In this document: piece by piece, positions 36,057-45,007 of the stretch
How the letters are laid out: every line of letters begins with the position of its first letter
How positions within the stretch are numbered: the stretch's first letter is position 1
Assembly: GCA_032622095.1 (NCBI GenBank)
Contig: CP136061.1
Coordinates: 125,624,754 to 125,688,753, forward strand
Length of the DNA stretch: 64,000 bases
Direction of reading: 5' to 3'
Source of the DNA: Siphonodentalium dalli
Lineage: Eukaryota; Mollusca; Scaphopoda; Gadilida; Siphonodentaliidae
The notes under the pieces: generated by a model
What the model was told of the DNA's origin: nothing
Seen by the model: only the letters and a program-made list of their open reading frames with translations
The model's database searches: none
Translations under genes and position numbers: made by a program

Positions 36057-37799
36057 ATGGCTGAAGAAATAATGACACCTCTGACAGTGGATGAAATTTA
36101 TGAAATAGAATGTATTCTGCAAGACATCGAAGAATACGACAAGGCTATCGTAGCTTATCAACTGGATGAAGATATAATTGAAGCATCTACGCTTTGTTCA
36201 GGAGATGACCCATGGCCGAACCAAATCGGATACGGAGAACATGATGCGCCTAAAAATGATGTTAACAACTCACAACCCGGTACAGCTGGACCATCAGGAT
36301 TACAAAACCGAGAAGACGAACATACACCTCATCAAGAAGGAGCTGTAAAATCAGACAATCAAACAGCCGGCAGTTCTGATATTCAAATAACCGGATATAG
36401 CATTCGCAAAAGGAGTGAACGAACCTTCGGAAACAATTTGGCAACACAGAGAACATATGAGATCAAATTAGATGAAATTTACAAAGAGAAAAAGTTAATC
36501 GACATATACAGGAATCTACATTCAATGTTCGAGGACACTATTCAAAGAGCTCGTGGAAATTTGGCTGACAATGATCTTGGCAGAGTTATCATTCACCATG
36601 AGAGTTTGGACAACCCTATAATAGTTCCGTTACAAACGTTGCAAACGTTAAATGCTAACACTGTGATTGACAGAATCGAACTCGTTTTGAACAGCAACCA
36701 AACACTGACTGTTAATCAAAGTTTCCGAATAGATATAGGCACCATCGAGTTACCTAAAGGCGGAGCACGGAGGAGGATAACGGCTTTACATGATGAAAGT
36801 GACAATCTAAGAAATAAAACATCGATCGTTACGATTGAAAATACCGACAATATGTGTATGGCTCGGGCTATCGCCACATGTTGGTGTAAATTAAATATTT
36901 GCAGTCCTGATGAATGGCTGGAAATAACACAGAATAGAGGAACCAGAAATAATTTACAACTCATCATGGAATACAGAAAAGTACCGAGCAATTATTACAA
37001 CCATATGAGGACCAAAAAACGTACTGAACAAGGAAAATTAACCAAAGCAATTAGTGTCATCGCAGGTGTATCAACAGACAGACCAGCTAGTTTAGCAGAT
37101 CTAAAAGCATTCGAGGACACTCTGAATTTGACAATACTAGTCGTCAGTGCTAGACTGGGTAATAAATTCATTACCAGCGCGCCTACAGACGGTATAGAAA
37201 GACCCGTGATATATTTATATCTCACTGCTAATGAACATTTCCACGCTATACAATCCATAACGGGATTCTTTAGCGCAATATATTTCTGTGTGCATTGTTT
37301 AAAACATTATTCAACCAAAGGAAAGCATTATTGTGAACACACCTGTTTCGTGTGTAAAAGTGATAAATGTGAACAAAGTGAAAACAAAGAACATTGTTCA
37401 GATTGTAATATGACGTGTATGTCTCATCAATGTTTCGTGCGTCATAAAGCAAAACCTATTAATCAAGCTTCGGGAGAAACGACAGCTCCTTGTCAAAAAT
37501 GGTGGAAATGCTTGGACTGTACAAAAGTCATGGAGAGAGGGAAAAGACGTTCGAATCAACACGTGTGCGGAGAAACATTTTGTAGATCGTGTGACAAATA
37601 CACAATGGGAGCACACGAATGCTATGTAAGGGCCATACCTCCCGTTACTGATGATGAAAAAGCTAAATTCTGTTTCTTCGACTTCGAAACCATTCAACAT
37701 GATATATTGGAATGTTCTGAAGGATATGCACCTTTACATACAAAGGATTGTCAGGACTGTAAAGAGGATCATATATGCAAGAAATGTGCTAAGTGTCAG
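36057..37799 (+). CDS. PolB: Polinton protein-primed DNA polymerase B, exon 1
   Basis: First 581 codons of the family B DNA polymerase that replicates the element from its termini. The N-terminal 250 residues are low-complexity and acidic. A region with DNMC (D264, C267) and NEHFH (H394, H396) recalls the cysteine and histidine sites of OTU-type proteases, but this is only a resemblance. A cysteine/histidine-rich stretch (about residues 410-535) probably binds zinc. The exonuclease I motif FFDFET (D542, E544) lies near the end. The exon ends at a consensus donor, CAG followed by GTGAGT at 37800, in phase 0; reading on would stop at 37893-37895 in intron sequence. The ATG follows a short A-rich leader downstream of the TATA box. 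Confidence 0.9.
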
Positions 37800-38904
37800 G
37801 TGAGTCTTAACCTAATTGTAATATATATATATGTAACACATTACAGTCGAAATCACGATAACGTAACGCTCTTTATTAAAGGCGCGCATAAGTAGAGACG
37901 CTCTTTCATTTTTAAAAATTATATTAGATTATCGCTGAACGCTCTTTAGCTGTTACCTCGCGTGTGAGATTACCATATAACAATTACATACTTGAATTCG
38001 ACCAAAGTTAAGGGGTCTCAATATTAAAATTCAACTGAGTCACAGATGTTAAACCGAGTAATTAACTTTTTTAATTCTTGACACATTGAAAAAATGTGTA
38101 ACATATTTTTTTGTGAAAAGAGATTTTGTAATTGTTATATAGTAAACTAACATAATATATAATTGTTTTAACTTTATTGAACTTGATATCTGCGTGATTG
38201 AATCGTTAATTATACAGGCTATATGTCGGATCATGATATACATTTATAATATTGACACGTAGATTGGAACGAGTAATTTTTAGGATCAACCAACAAACAA
38301 TATTAATACGTCAACGCTCTTTATTAAAGGCGCGCATAAGTAGAGACGCTCTTGCATTTTTAAAAATTATATTAGATTATCGCTGAACGCTCTTTAGCTG
38401 TTACCTCGCGTGTGCGGTTACCATATAACAATAACATACTTGAATTCGACCAAAGTTAAGGGGTCTCAATATTAAAATTCAACTGAGTCACAGATGTTAA
38501 ATCGAGTAATTAACTTTTTTAATTCTTGACACATTGAAAATGTGTAACATATTTTTTTGTGAAAAGAGATTTGTAATTGTTATATAGTAAACTAACGTAA
38601 TATATAATTGTTTTAACTTTATTGAACTTCATAGCTGCGTGCTTGAATCGACAATTATACAGGCTATATGTCGATGGTCGGATCATGATATACATTTTTA
38701 ATATTGACACGTAGATTGGAACGAGTAATTTTTAGGATCAACCAACGAACAATAGTAATACGTCAACGCTCTTTATTAACGTTGAACCTATACCAAAACA
38801 TTTTTTTTTTTAAATAATTATCTGAACAAAGTGTAGACGTTTTATTTTGTTTTTTTTATTATCGATAAAGCTAGAGGTTAAAACGTTCAATTATTACTTT
38901 TCAG
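37800..38904 (+). other. Phase-0 intron in the polymerase gene, with 450-bp tandem duplication
   Basis: The 1105-bp intron has a GTGAGT donor and a pyrimidine-rich TTATTACTTTTCAG acceptor. Most of it is a head-to-tail duplication of about 450 bp: units 37865-38312 and 38313-38763, plus the start of a third at 38764. Each unit opens with AACGCTCTTTATTAAAGG and contains two further ACGCTCTTT motifs. Coding frame and polymerase motifs join cleanly across it. Confidence 0.85.
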
Positions 38905-41730
38905 AACTGTTTAAAAACATGGTGCGGAAAAGTCCAGCATACACCGAACTTCCTCGTCGCCCAAACAGCTTGCTACGAATGCATGCATGAATCGTTGGAA
39001 GTGAAACCGAACTGTAGAAATTGCGGACCTCTATGTGATGCGTGTATCGACAGTGATGCGAAGAAGAAGAAGAAGAGTGACCGAAATTTATGTTCGGATA
39101 CATGCGGACTCCGAGAGGTTATATTTAGCGGTCCTGATACCGGTGAAAAGTTTGGAAAATGGTTATTCTCGGAACAACACAAGGGATTCATAGCACTGGC
39201 TCACAACTTCAAGGGTTACGATGGATATTTTCTCATGGAATATCTCATTGATCAATCATTGAGACCCAAAGTTATATATAATGGATCCAAATTGATGTAC
39301 CTATACGTGGAAAAAGATCTTCATATCAAAGTACTGGACAGTCTCAGCTTTCTACCAATGAAGTTGGCACTGTTACCGAAAACTTTCGGTCTGGATGGCG
39401 AGAAAAAAGGATGGTTCCCGCACTTTTTCAATAAATCAGCCAACCAGAATTATGAAGGACCCTATCCGGATGCCAAATATTACGGCGCTGATTATATGAG
39501 TGTGGCTGAACGAAAAGACTTCACGAAATGGCACGCTGCTCAAACAAATGCAGTTTTCATCTTCAAGAAAGAATTATCGGATTATTGTCGTAGTGATGTC
39601 AATATTTTGAGACAAGCTTGCATAAAATTCAGAACCCACATCATGAATGCGACTGGAAATATACAACCCGTAATTGACGAGTTTTCTGGCGATATGAAGT
39701 TCAAACTGGTTGGTGCTGTTGATCCATTCCAATACGTTACAATCGCATCGGTATGTATGGGTATATTCAGAACGAAATTCGTCGACGAGGAATGGAGAGT
39801 GCGTCTAAGTACCGAAGGGAAAACGTGGCTTCCTGCTAAATGTAAAGATGGAACTTTGTCTATTTTATACAAAGGTGAATGGGTTCAAGAAACAAAACTT
39901 GAAGATGAACGCGGCGTACAAATTCGTGAGAAAGAATTTCTCAAATCCCAGATAGCTCGAATCCCCAAGACATCATATAAAGATCAATACAGCAAAAGTT
40001 CGATTCAATGGCTGGAATGGATGATGTTCAAAGACAAAGTTCACATAACTCACGCTTTGAACGGCCGTGAAAAGAAACTCGATGATGCAAAGTACAGATT
40101 GGATGGCTATTGCGAAGAATTAAACACGGCATTCGAATTTCACGGATGTCAATTCCATGGATGTGAACTTTGTCTGAGTCACGATAGAGACGTAGTCAAG
40201 AATCCGATAACCAACCAGACACCTAATGAATTATACGGACTCACACAGAAAAAGAAGAAGTTTATAGAAAGTCGAGGCATGAAATATGTGTGCATTTGGG
40301 AACACGAGTTCGTCGCTGCCCGAAAGACTAATCCGGAGCTTCGTGACTTCATTGCTAGTTTAGACATTGTTGAACGGCTAGAGCCTAGAGACAGTTTCTT
40401 CGGCGGCAGAACGAATGCAACTAAATTACACTACAAAACTGCCGTTGGTGAGAAAATACATTATTTTGACTTCACGTCGCTGTATCCAAGTGTGCTCAAA
40501 TACTCTCGCTACCCGATTGGACACCCGAAAATCATTTTGGGCGATGACATTACCGAGCTTAAGGATTACTTCGGAATAGCGCAAGTCAAGATTTTACCAC
40601 CTAATGGACTCTATCACCCCGTATTACCGTATCGATCCGAAGGTAAACTGAAGTTTCCACTGTGCAGGACTTGTGCTGATAATGAAAATCAACGACCTTG
40701 CACGTGTACGTGCCAACAGAGAGCTATTACCGGTGTTTGGTGTATTCCTGAACTGGAGACAGCTGTCAAAGTGGGATACAAGATTCTCAAAATATATGAA
40801 ATATACCATTGGACCGAAACGTCAGACTATAGCCAACAAAATGGATTATTCACGGAATATATAAACACATTCTTAAAGTTCAAGCAGCAGGCTAGCGGTC
40901 CTCCGGATTGGATAAAATCTAACGAAGACATGGATAAATACATCACAGCGTATAAAGACAACGAAGGTATATTACTGGACAGAGAAAGCATCGAAAAGAA
41001 TCCAGGACTGAGGCAAATCAGTAAGCTCATGCTCAACTCATTTTGGGGGAAGCTAGGCCAAAACCAGAATTTCAAACAGACCGAGTATTTCCATGAATCG
41101 GAACAAGACAATCTATTCCAACTCATTTCAAATCCAATGAAACAAATGGAAAATTTTCATGTCATAACTGATGACATTCTTCAAATGGAGTGGACCTATC
41201 GAAAAGACTGTGTGCCTTGTGGAGCTGCGAATAACATATATTTGGCCACATTCACGACGTGTCACGCTCGATTAATGCTATATGAAGTTATTCATTCCTT
41301 GGACAGAAGAGTATTATATTACGACACGGATAGTTGTGTATTTAGCAGCACTGAGGATCAAATTAATCCCCCACTGGGTGACTATTTGGGACAACTGACC
41401 AGCGAGCTAGATCCTGATGAATACATCGAAGAATTTGTTTCTGGAGGCCCCAAGAATTACGCTTATCGAACAAATAAAGCTAAAGAGACGTGTAAAGTTC
41501 GGGGGTTCTCTTTGAACTTTGAAAATTCACAGTTCATCAATTTCCAGACGATTAAAGAGCTGTTAGAATCTGGAAGCACAGTGCCCATCACCACAACCAA
41601 TCCAAGGAAAATATGCAGATCGAAAGGAAAAAGAAAAATATATAACAGATCTGAGGACAAACAGTACCGAGTTGTTTATACCAAACGCAGACGATTGGAT
41701 AACATGGATACACTGCCATATGGATATTGA
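38905..41730 (+). CDS. PolB: Polinton protein-primed DNA polymerase B, exon 2
   Basis: Codons 582-1522 plus stop of the polymerase (whole protein 1522 residues, in range for Polintons). The exon opens with a cysteine-rich zinc-finger-like stretch and continues into exonuclease II (HNFKGYD, N682 and D687) and exonuclease III (YCRSD, Y808 and D812). Polymerase motifs follow: A (DFTSLYPS, D1103), B (KLMLNSFWG, K1288 to G1296) and C (YYDTDS, D1388 and D1390). All catalytic carboxylates are present. The C-terminus is basic, with a KRRRL motif that may be a nuclear signal. The upstream acceptor sets the start; the first in-frame ATG of the exon, at 38983, is internal. No lesion is visible, so the enzyme looks functional. 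Confidence 0.95.
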   Translation, partial: NCLKTWCGKVQHTPNFLVAQTACYECMHESLEVKPNCRNCGPLCDACIDSDAKKKKKSDRNLCSDTCGLREVIFSGPDTGEKFGKWLFSEQHKGFIALAHNFKGYDGYFLMEYLIDQSLRPKVIYNGSKLMYLYVEKDLHIKVLDSLSFLPMKLALLPKTFGLDGEKKGWFPHFFNKSANQNYEGPYPDAKYYGADYMSVAERKDFTKWHAAQTNAVFIFKKELSDYCRSDVNILRQACIKFRTHIMNATGNIQPVIDEFSGDMKFKLVGAVDPFQYVTIASVCMGIFRTKFVDEEWRVRLSTEGKTWLPAKCKDGTLSILYKGEWVQETKLEDERGVQIREKEFLKSQIARIPKTSYKDQYSKSSIQWLEWMMFKDKVHITHALNGREKKLDDAKYRLDGYCEELNTAFEFHGCQFHGCELCLSHDRDVVKNPITNQTPNELYGLTQKKKKFIESRGMKYVCIWEHEFVAARKTNPELRDFIASLDIVERLEPRDSFFGGRTNATKLHYKTAVGEKIHYFDFTSLYPSVLKYSRYPIGHPKIILGDDITELKDYFGIAQVKILPPNGLYHPVLPYRSEGKLKFPLCRTCADNENQRPCTCTCQQRAITGVWCIPELETAVKVGYKILKIYEIYHWTETSDYSQQNGLFTEYINTFLKFKQQASGPPDWIKSNEDMDKYITAYKDNEGILLDRESIEKNPGLRQISKLMLNSFWGKLGQNQNFKQTEYFHESEQDNLFQLISNPMKQMENFHVITDDILQMEWTYRKDCVPCGAANNIYLATFTTCHARLMLYEVIHSLDRRVLYYDTDSCVFSSTEDQINPPLGDYLGQLTSELDPDEYIEEFVSGGPKNYAYRTNKAKETCKVRGFSLNFENSQFINFQTIKELLESGSTVPITTTNPRKICRSKGKRKIYNRSEDKQYRVVYTKRRRLDNMDTLPYGY

Positions 41731-42019
41731 ACGAGGTACGTAATATATATAATTTAATCGTCTATATTTGATCAAGGTTGTAATGAGAGTGTAAACATTC
41801 GATCGATGGTAGTTATCGGATTATACTAAGACTTGTTCAAACACGTTCGATGTTAGATAACATCGAGCGTGTATGAACACGTATTACTATAAACGTATGG
41901 CCGTCATTGGTCAATTTATCCAAGGTGTCCATTTTTTCGATCTATAAAATGCTACCCGATCCAGTTCACAATTACAAATTCGGTAGTCCTATACTGTGCG
42001 TGTGAAATATTCTATACAG
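41731..42019 (+). promoter_or_regulatory. Post-polymerase spacer with hairpin, TATA box and predicted 5' UTR exon
   Basis: Arms 41835-41855 and 41858-41878 form a hairpin of 21 bp with two mismatches (GTTCAAACACGTTCGATGTTA side), possibly a transcript-end or regulatory structure. CTATAAAATG at 41943-41952 is a good TATA box. About 70 nt further on, CAG/GTTAGT at 42019/42020 is a plausible splice donor for a non-coding first exon of the downstream PC4-like/TBP transcript. Confidence 0.5.
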
Positions 42020-42125
42020 GTTAGTTATGAATTAGTTGTTTTTTTTCTATCATTACATTTTTACCTCCTGTACAATCTCATTTTGGTTTATACTTAAACC
42101 AAAAAAAACAACTATGTTTTTTTTT

Positions 42126-42686
42126 TTATTTTCTCAACGAAGAGTCACCATAATTCCAGATTATTCCGAATGACCAGATTAATTCATTCTCTAATTCTGA
42201 AATATATTTCGATTTACTTGTAGAAATGTAATCCAAAATCACGCCGCTGTTAAGTATTTGTTCAATCGTGAACAGTGTACACGGTTCACGGAGAATGATA
42301 TATCCGTGAATTATTGTCACTTCTTCAAAACTTCTCTGATTGAAAACCCAGTCTCGGTATTCTGCAAATCTCACAAAGTTATCTCCAATAAGTTCACGAA
42401 TGTCATGTATTTTGTTTTTAGGAACGCCTCTAAATACCCAGCGATTTGAAAACATTTGATTCAATATATCCGGTAAGAAATCAGTTTCAAATTCAGACCT
42501 AGCAATCAAAGATTTCAATCGTTGTACAGGAAAATATCCTTCATCTATATTCTTCAGTATTATTTTAATTTCTCTTATAAACCAATTGTGTAGTAGTTGT
42601 TTTTTTATTTCTGGATTTATAGTTGACATTTCAATTAGCTGATTGTATATTTTCTCCAGTATTTCTGCGGGTAGTATTCTCTCCAT
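42126..42686 (-). CDS. Polinton hypothetical protein, antisense, 186 residues
   Basis: I do not recognise this protein. The open frame runs on upstream to 43280 only because the GC-rich repeat has no stops. The chosen start is the ATG at 42686, which leaves a normal-composition protein of 186 residues beginning MERILPAEILEKIYNQL. That opening resembles the first helix of an F-box (LPxEIxxxI), but nothing later supports an F-box protein. The rest is predicted helical with scattered aromatics and no cysteine motif or membrane segment. It sits antisense between the polymerase and the PC4-like gene, inside the predicted 5' UTR intron. Whether it is translated is unproven. Confidence 0.55.
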   Translation of the reverse strand: MERILPAEILEKIYNQLIEMSTINPEIKKQLLHNWFIREIKIILKNIDEGYFPVQRLKSLIARSEFETDFLPDILNQMFSNRWVFRGVPKNKIHDIRELIGDNFVRFAEYRDWVFNQRSFEEVTIIHGYIILREPCTLFTIEQILNSGVILDYISTSKSKYISELENELIWSFGIIWNYGDSSLRK

Positions 42687-42733
42687 AATGAACTGACTCA
42701 ATGACTCAATTTTCTTATTCTTATTGAGTATGC

Positions 42734-42972
42734 GAGGGGGGCGGGCCTCCCCCAACAGGGGCGAGCGGACCCCCCATGGGCGGGGGCGAGGGGACCCCCA
42801 GGGCGGGGGCGGGCGGGCTGGCCTCCCCCTCCCCAGGGCGGGCGGGCGGGCGGGGCGGGCCTCCCCTCCCCAGGGCGGGCGGGCGGGCGGGCCTCCCCTC
42901 TCCAGGGCGGGCGGGCCTCCCCCCTCCCCCAGGGCGGGCAGGGCGGGCGGGGGGCGGGCCTCCCCCACACCC
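42734..42972. repeat. Extremely GC-rich minisatellite
   Basis: About 240 bp of GGGCGGGC / CCTCCCC units in an otherwise AT-rich element. Runs of three or more G on the plus strand could form G-quadruplexes. ORFs across it in several frames are composition artefacts. Confidence 0.85.
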
Positions 42973-43081
42973 AACATCCACCAAACACATGAGCGGACTC
43001 CTTTCGGACTTTTGTACTCTCGATGTGTAACTGATAAGTAATGTTTTGTTTTCTTATTTTCCAGGTTCAAAATAAAAAACA

Positions 43082-43693
43082 ATGACTGATCAACCCGATG
43101 TTGAAGGAAACCAACGGACTGAAACCAACGAGAGGGCGTTCCATCCACAATGCTTAGCCCCGTTAGGAAATGACATTTTCCTATTTGACGGCCGATTCCT
43201 GGGAAATCTGTATATACACATACGAGAGTGCGGTGAAAGTTCTGCGGGCCAAAAATTTCCGACAAAATCTGGAATAACATTAAATCTAAGGAGATTCAAA
43301 GAGTTGAAATCTTACTTAGCAGATATACATCAAGAAGTGGTCAGTTATCGTACCGGTGAAGACGATGTATTCATGAGACGTCATATCGGAGGGAATTTCT
43401 TCATTACGATAAAGAGCGGCATCCCGCGTGTTGACATTCGCAGGTATTGGCTGCCTGAACATTCAGATGATTTGTGTGCAACCAAATACGGAATATCTCT
43501 GACATTCGACCAATTTGAAGAACTAGTTGGAGCTATATTCGTCCTGTGTGCTAATATTCCTGAAATTGATCAGACTGTGCAGTGCTATTTGACCGACGAT
43601 CACCAAAACCAGGAAGGATCTTTAAGATGTATGGAATGCTGCCCCAACGGCGATAGAACATGTTTGATTAACCGGATGCAGACATTGATCTAA
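43082..43693 (+). CDS. Protein with two PC4-like (p15) ssDNA-binding domains
   Basis: 203 residues. Two regions match the PC4/p15 coactivator pattern of a beta-sheet ending in (V/I)x(I/L)R, then PTKxGIxL and a helix. Domain 1, about residues 31-88, contains GNLYIHIRE and FPTKSGITLN. Domain 2, about 103-166, contains VDIRRYW and ATKYGISLTFDQFEEL. PC4 binds single-stranded and melted promoter DNA and bridges activators to the TBP-containing preinitiation complex. A cysteine cluster (C183, C186, C187, C194) ends the protein. The gene stops 11 nt before the TBP homologue. Assignment is by motif recognition and is fairly secure for both domains. Alternative: a virus-type ssDNA-binding protein of the same fold. 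Confidence 0.7.
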   Translation: MTDQPDVEGNQRTETNERAFHPQCLAPLGNDIFLFDGRFLGNLYIHIRECGESSAGQKFPTKSGITLNLRRFKELKSYLADIHQEVVSYRTGEDDVFMRRHIGGNFFITIKSGIPRVDIRRYWLPEHSDDLCATKYGISLTFDQFEELVGAIFVLCANIPEIDQTVQCYLTDDHQNQEGSLRCMECCPNGDRTCLINRMQTLI

Positions 43694-43704
43694 ACATTAC
43701 TCCT

Positions 43705-44229
43705 ATGATGCTACGAATAACTAATGTCGTATGTTCTGCAGATTTGAACTGTTCTATTAATCTAAGGGATTTGACACTCGGCTGTTCGAACATTGAATAC
43801 AATTCCAAAAAGTTTAGCGGAGTTGTATGGAAACATTCTAAATTCGGTGGATGTTGCCTCGTGTTTAACACGGGTAAAATCGTTGTTAACGGGCGTTCTG
43901 ATAGTGTCAAACAGACACGAGTTCGATTGCGTCGGTACGCTCGACATATTCAAAAATGTGGTTGGCGAGTGAGATTAAATTCCATAAAAATTTTGACAAT
44001 GTCTGCATTTTGTCAGTTAAATGGAAAACTTGACTTAAACGTTTTAGTGAAACTTATGGAATGTTCTTACGAATTAGAGCTGTTCCCTGCGGCAATGTTC
44101 AGACGTGAGAAAATACATTTTACATGCTTTCATAATGGAAAAATTGTGATTACGGGCATTAAAAGTGAAAAGCAGATGTTAAATATTGTATATCCTACCA
44201 TATGTGAACTTGAATTACTTTCAGAATAA
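43705..44229 (+). CDS. TATA-binding protein (TBP) homologue, core domain only
   Basis: 174 residues forming just the bipartite TBP saddle: repeat 1 about residues 4-88, repeat 2 about 92-173. Conserved TBP features include EYNSKKF, FNTGKIVVNG, RRYARHIQKCG, SYELELFP, HNGKIVITG and a final VYPTI. The four phenylalanines that kink TATA DNA are all present (F37, F54, F127, F142), so DNA binding is likely retained. TBP nucleates transcription by binding the TATA box in the nucleus. There is no N-terminal extension. The start is ATGATG at 43705; the frame is open upstream only to 43672 and differs from the PC4-like frame. It is strongly divergent from cellular TBP, so not a recent host copy. TBP is not among the genes usually listed for Polintons. 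Confidence 0.85.
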   Translation: MMLRITNVVCSADLNCSINLRDLTLGCSNIEYNSKKFSGVVWKHSKFGGCCLVFNTGKIVVNGRSDSVKQTRVRLRRYARHIQKCGWRVRLNSIKILTMSAFCQLNGKLDLNVLVKLMECSYELELFPAAMFRREKIHFTCFHNGKIVITGIKSEKQMLNIVYPTICELELLSE

Positions 44230-44230
44230 A
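44225..44230 (+). terminator. Polyadenylation signal overlapping the TBP stop codon
   Basis: AATAAA includes the TAA stop of the TBP homologue (44227-44229), implying a very short 3' UTR for the rightward transcript. Confidence 0.5.
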
Positions 44231-44560
44231 TATATATATGTATCGATTATCTATTTTTTTCATTCGGGGGATGGCTCACATACCTTTGTTTTTTAGGCTT
44301 TTGACAAAACAAACAAAAACAATAGATTTTTTTGTTTGTTTTGACAACAGGCCTAATACCACCTCACCGGACTCTATCCACAGACCCCCCCCACCCCACC
44401 CTCTCAACCCAGTCATATACATATATATATATATATATATATTTTCCCAGTCATACATATGATAATATAAGAACGATAAATGATTGTATTTACAATATTT
44501 TATTTATATACATAATATAATTTAAAGAGTGTTTCTCTCGTTGTCGCTAATGAAGAGCGT
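44230..44560. other. Convergent intergenic region of the Polinton
   Basis: Separates the rightward and leftward gene blocks. It contains an (AT)n run at 44415-44443, a C-rich stretch, and an AATAAA on the minus strand (44504-44499) serving the leftward genes. An AAGAGCGTTTAC motif near 44552 and an AAAGAGTGTTT near 44524 resemble the MITE and intron motif. No gene. Confidence 0.6.
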
Positions 44561-45007
44561 TTACAGAATATATTTCAACATAAAATCCTTAATAATTAAA
44601 TCATTATACATATAATTATTGGCACTGAAACGTCTCATTATATTTTCTAGACTGTATCCGCACAGTTTATAGAATGCAAAGTATATGCAATAGGGACCAC
44701 ATATATTAGAACCCTGTAATCTGTAAGCATTGCACTCGTAACGAGGTCCATTCAATAACAACACGTGTTTAAATCGTCCGTTGTAACACTCGGGTTTTAA
44801 TCCCATAGGGTCGAAGAACTCTGATACGTTATGTTCCTGGAATGTCATCAATATCCAGTGGCGTCCAGGTTGGCTACTCTCGTCTGTGTTAACTATATAC
44901 ATCCGGGGATATTGGATATAAAGAGGTAATTTGTCTATGGGACAAACATCTATCTCATTATGGTTTGTGAAACTATTTATCGCCCTCATGAGTCCGCGTG
45001 TATTCAT
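44561..45007 (-). CDS. PRO: Adenovirus-type maturation cysteine protease
   Basis: 148 residues, typical of Polinton PRO. The catalytic triad is recognisable: H50 in GRHW, D66 in FFDPMG and C103 in SNICGPYC, with the oxyanion glutamine Q98 in RLQGSN. In Polintons and adenoviruses this enzyme cleaves capsid and core precursors during particle maturation. Its start codon overlaps the stop of the major capsid gene by one base (TAATG), the tightest coupling in the leftward block. The frame is intact. Confidence 0.92.
   Translation of the reverse strand: MNTRGLMRAINSFTNHNEIDVCPIDKLPLYIQYPRMYIVNTDESSQPGRHWILMTFQEHNVSEFFDPMGLKPECYNGRFKHVLLLNGPRYECNAYRLQGSNICGPYCIYFAFYKLCGYSLENIMRRFSANNYMYNDLIIKDFMLKYIL

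Larger units (their letters stand above)
42020..43064 (+). other. Predicted 5' UTR intron hosting an antisense gene
   Basis: Donor GTTAGT at 42020 and acceptor TTTTCTTATTTTCCAG ending at 43064 would remove 1045 nt and place the PC4-like ATG 17 nt into the next exon. The intron would contain the minus-strand ORF at 42686-42126 and the GC-rich minisatellite. It is inferred from splice signals only. Confidence 0.45.

Noticed and set aside
37800-37895. C-terminal 31 codons of the first polymerase ORF
   Set aside because: They lie after a consensus splice donor and have no similarity to polymerase; exon 2 resumes in frame at 38905.
42690-43280. Upstream extension of the minus-strand Polinton ORF to 384 codons
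   Set aside because: It runs through the GC-rich minisatellite and antisense to the PC4-like gene. Proline/glycine/arginine composition is an artefact; the ATG at 42686 is preferred.
43672-43693. Programmed -1 frameshift joining PC4-like and TBP reading frames
   Set aside because: The shared open window is only 19 nt and contains no slippery heptamer; left as a less likely option.
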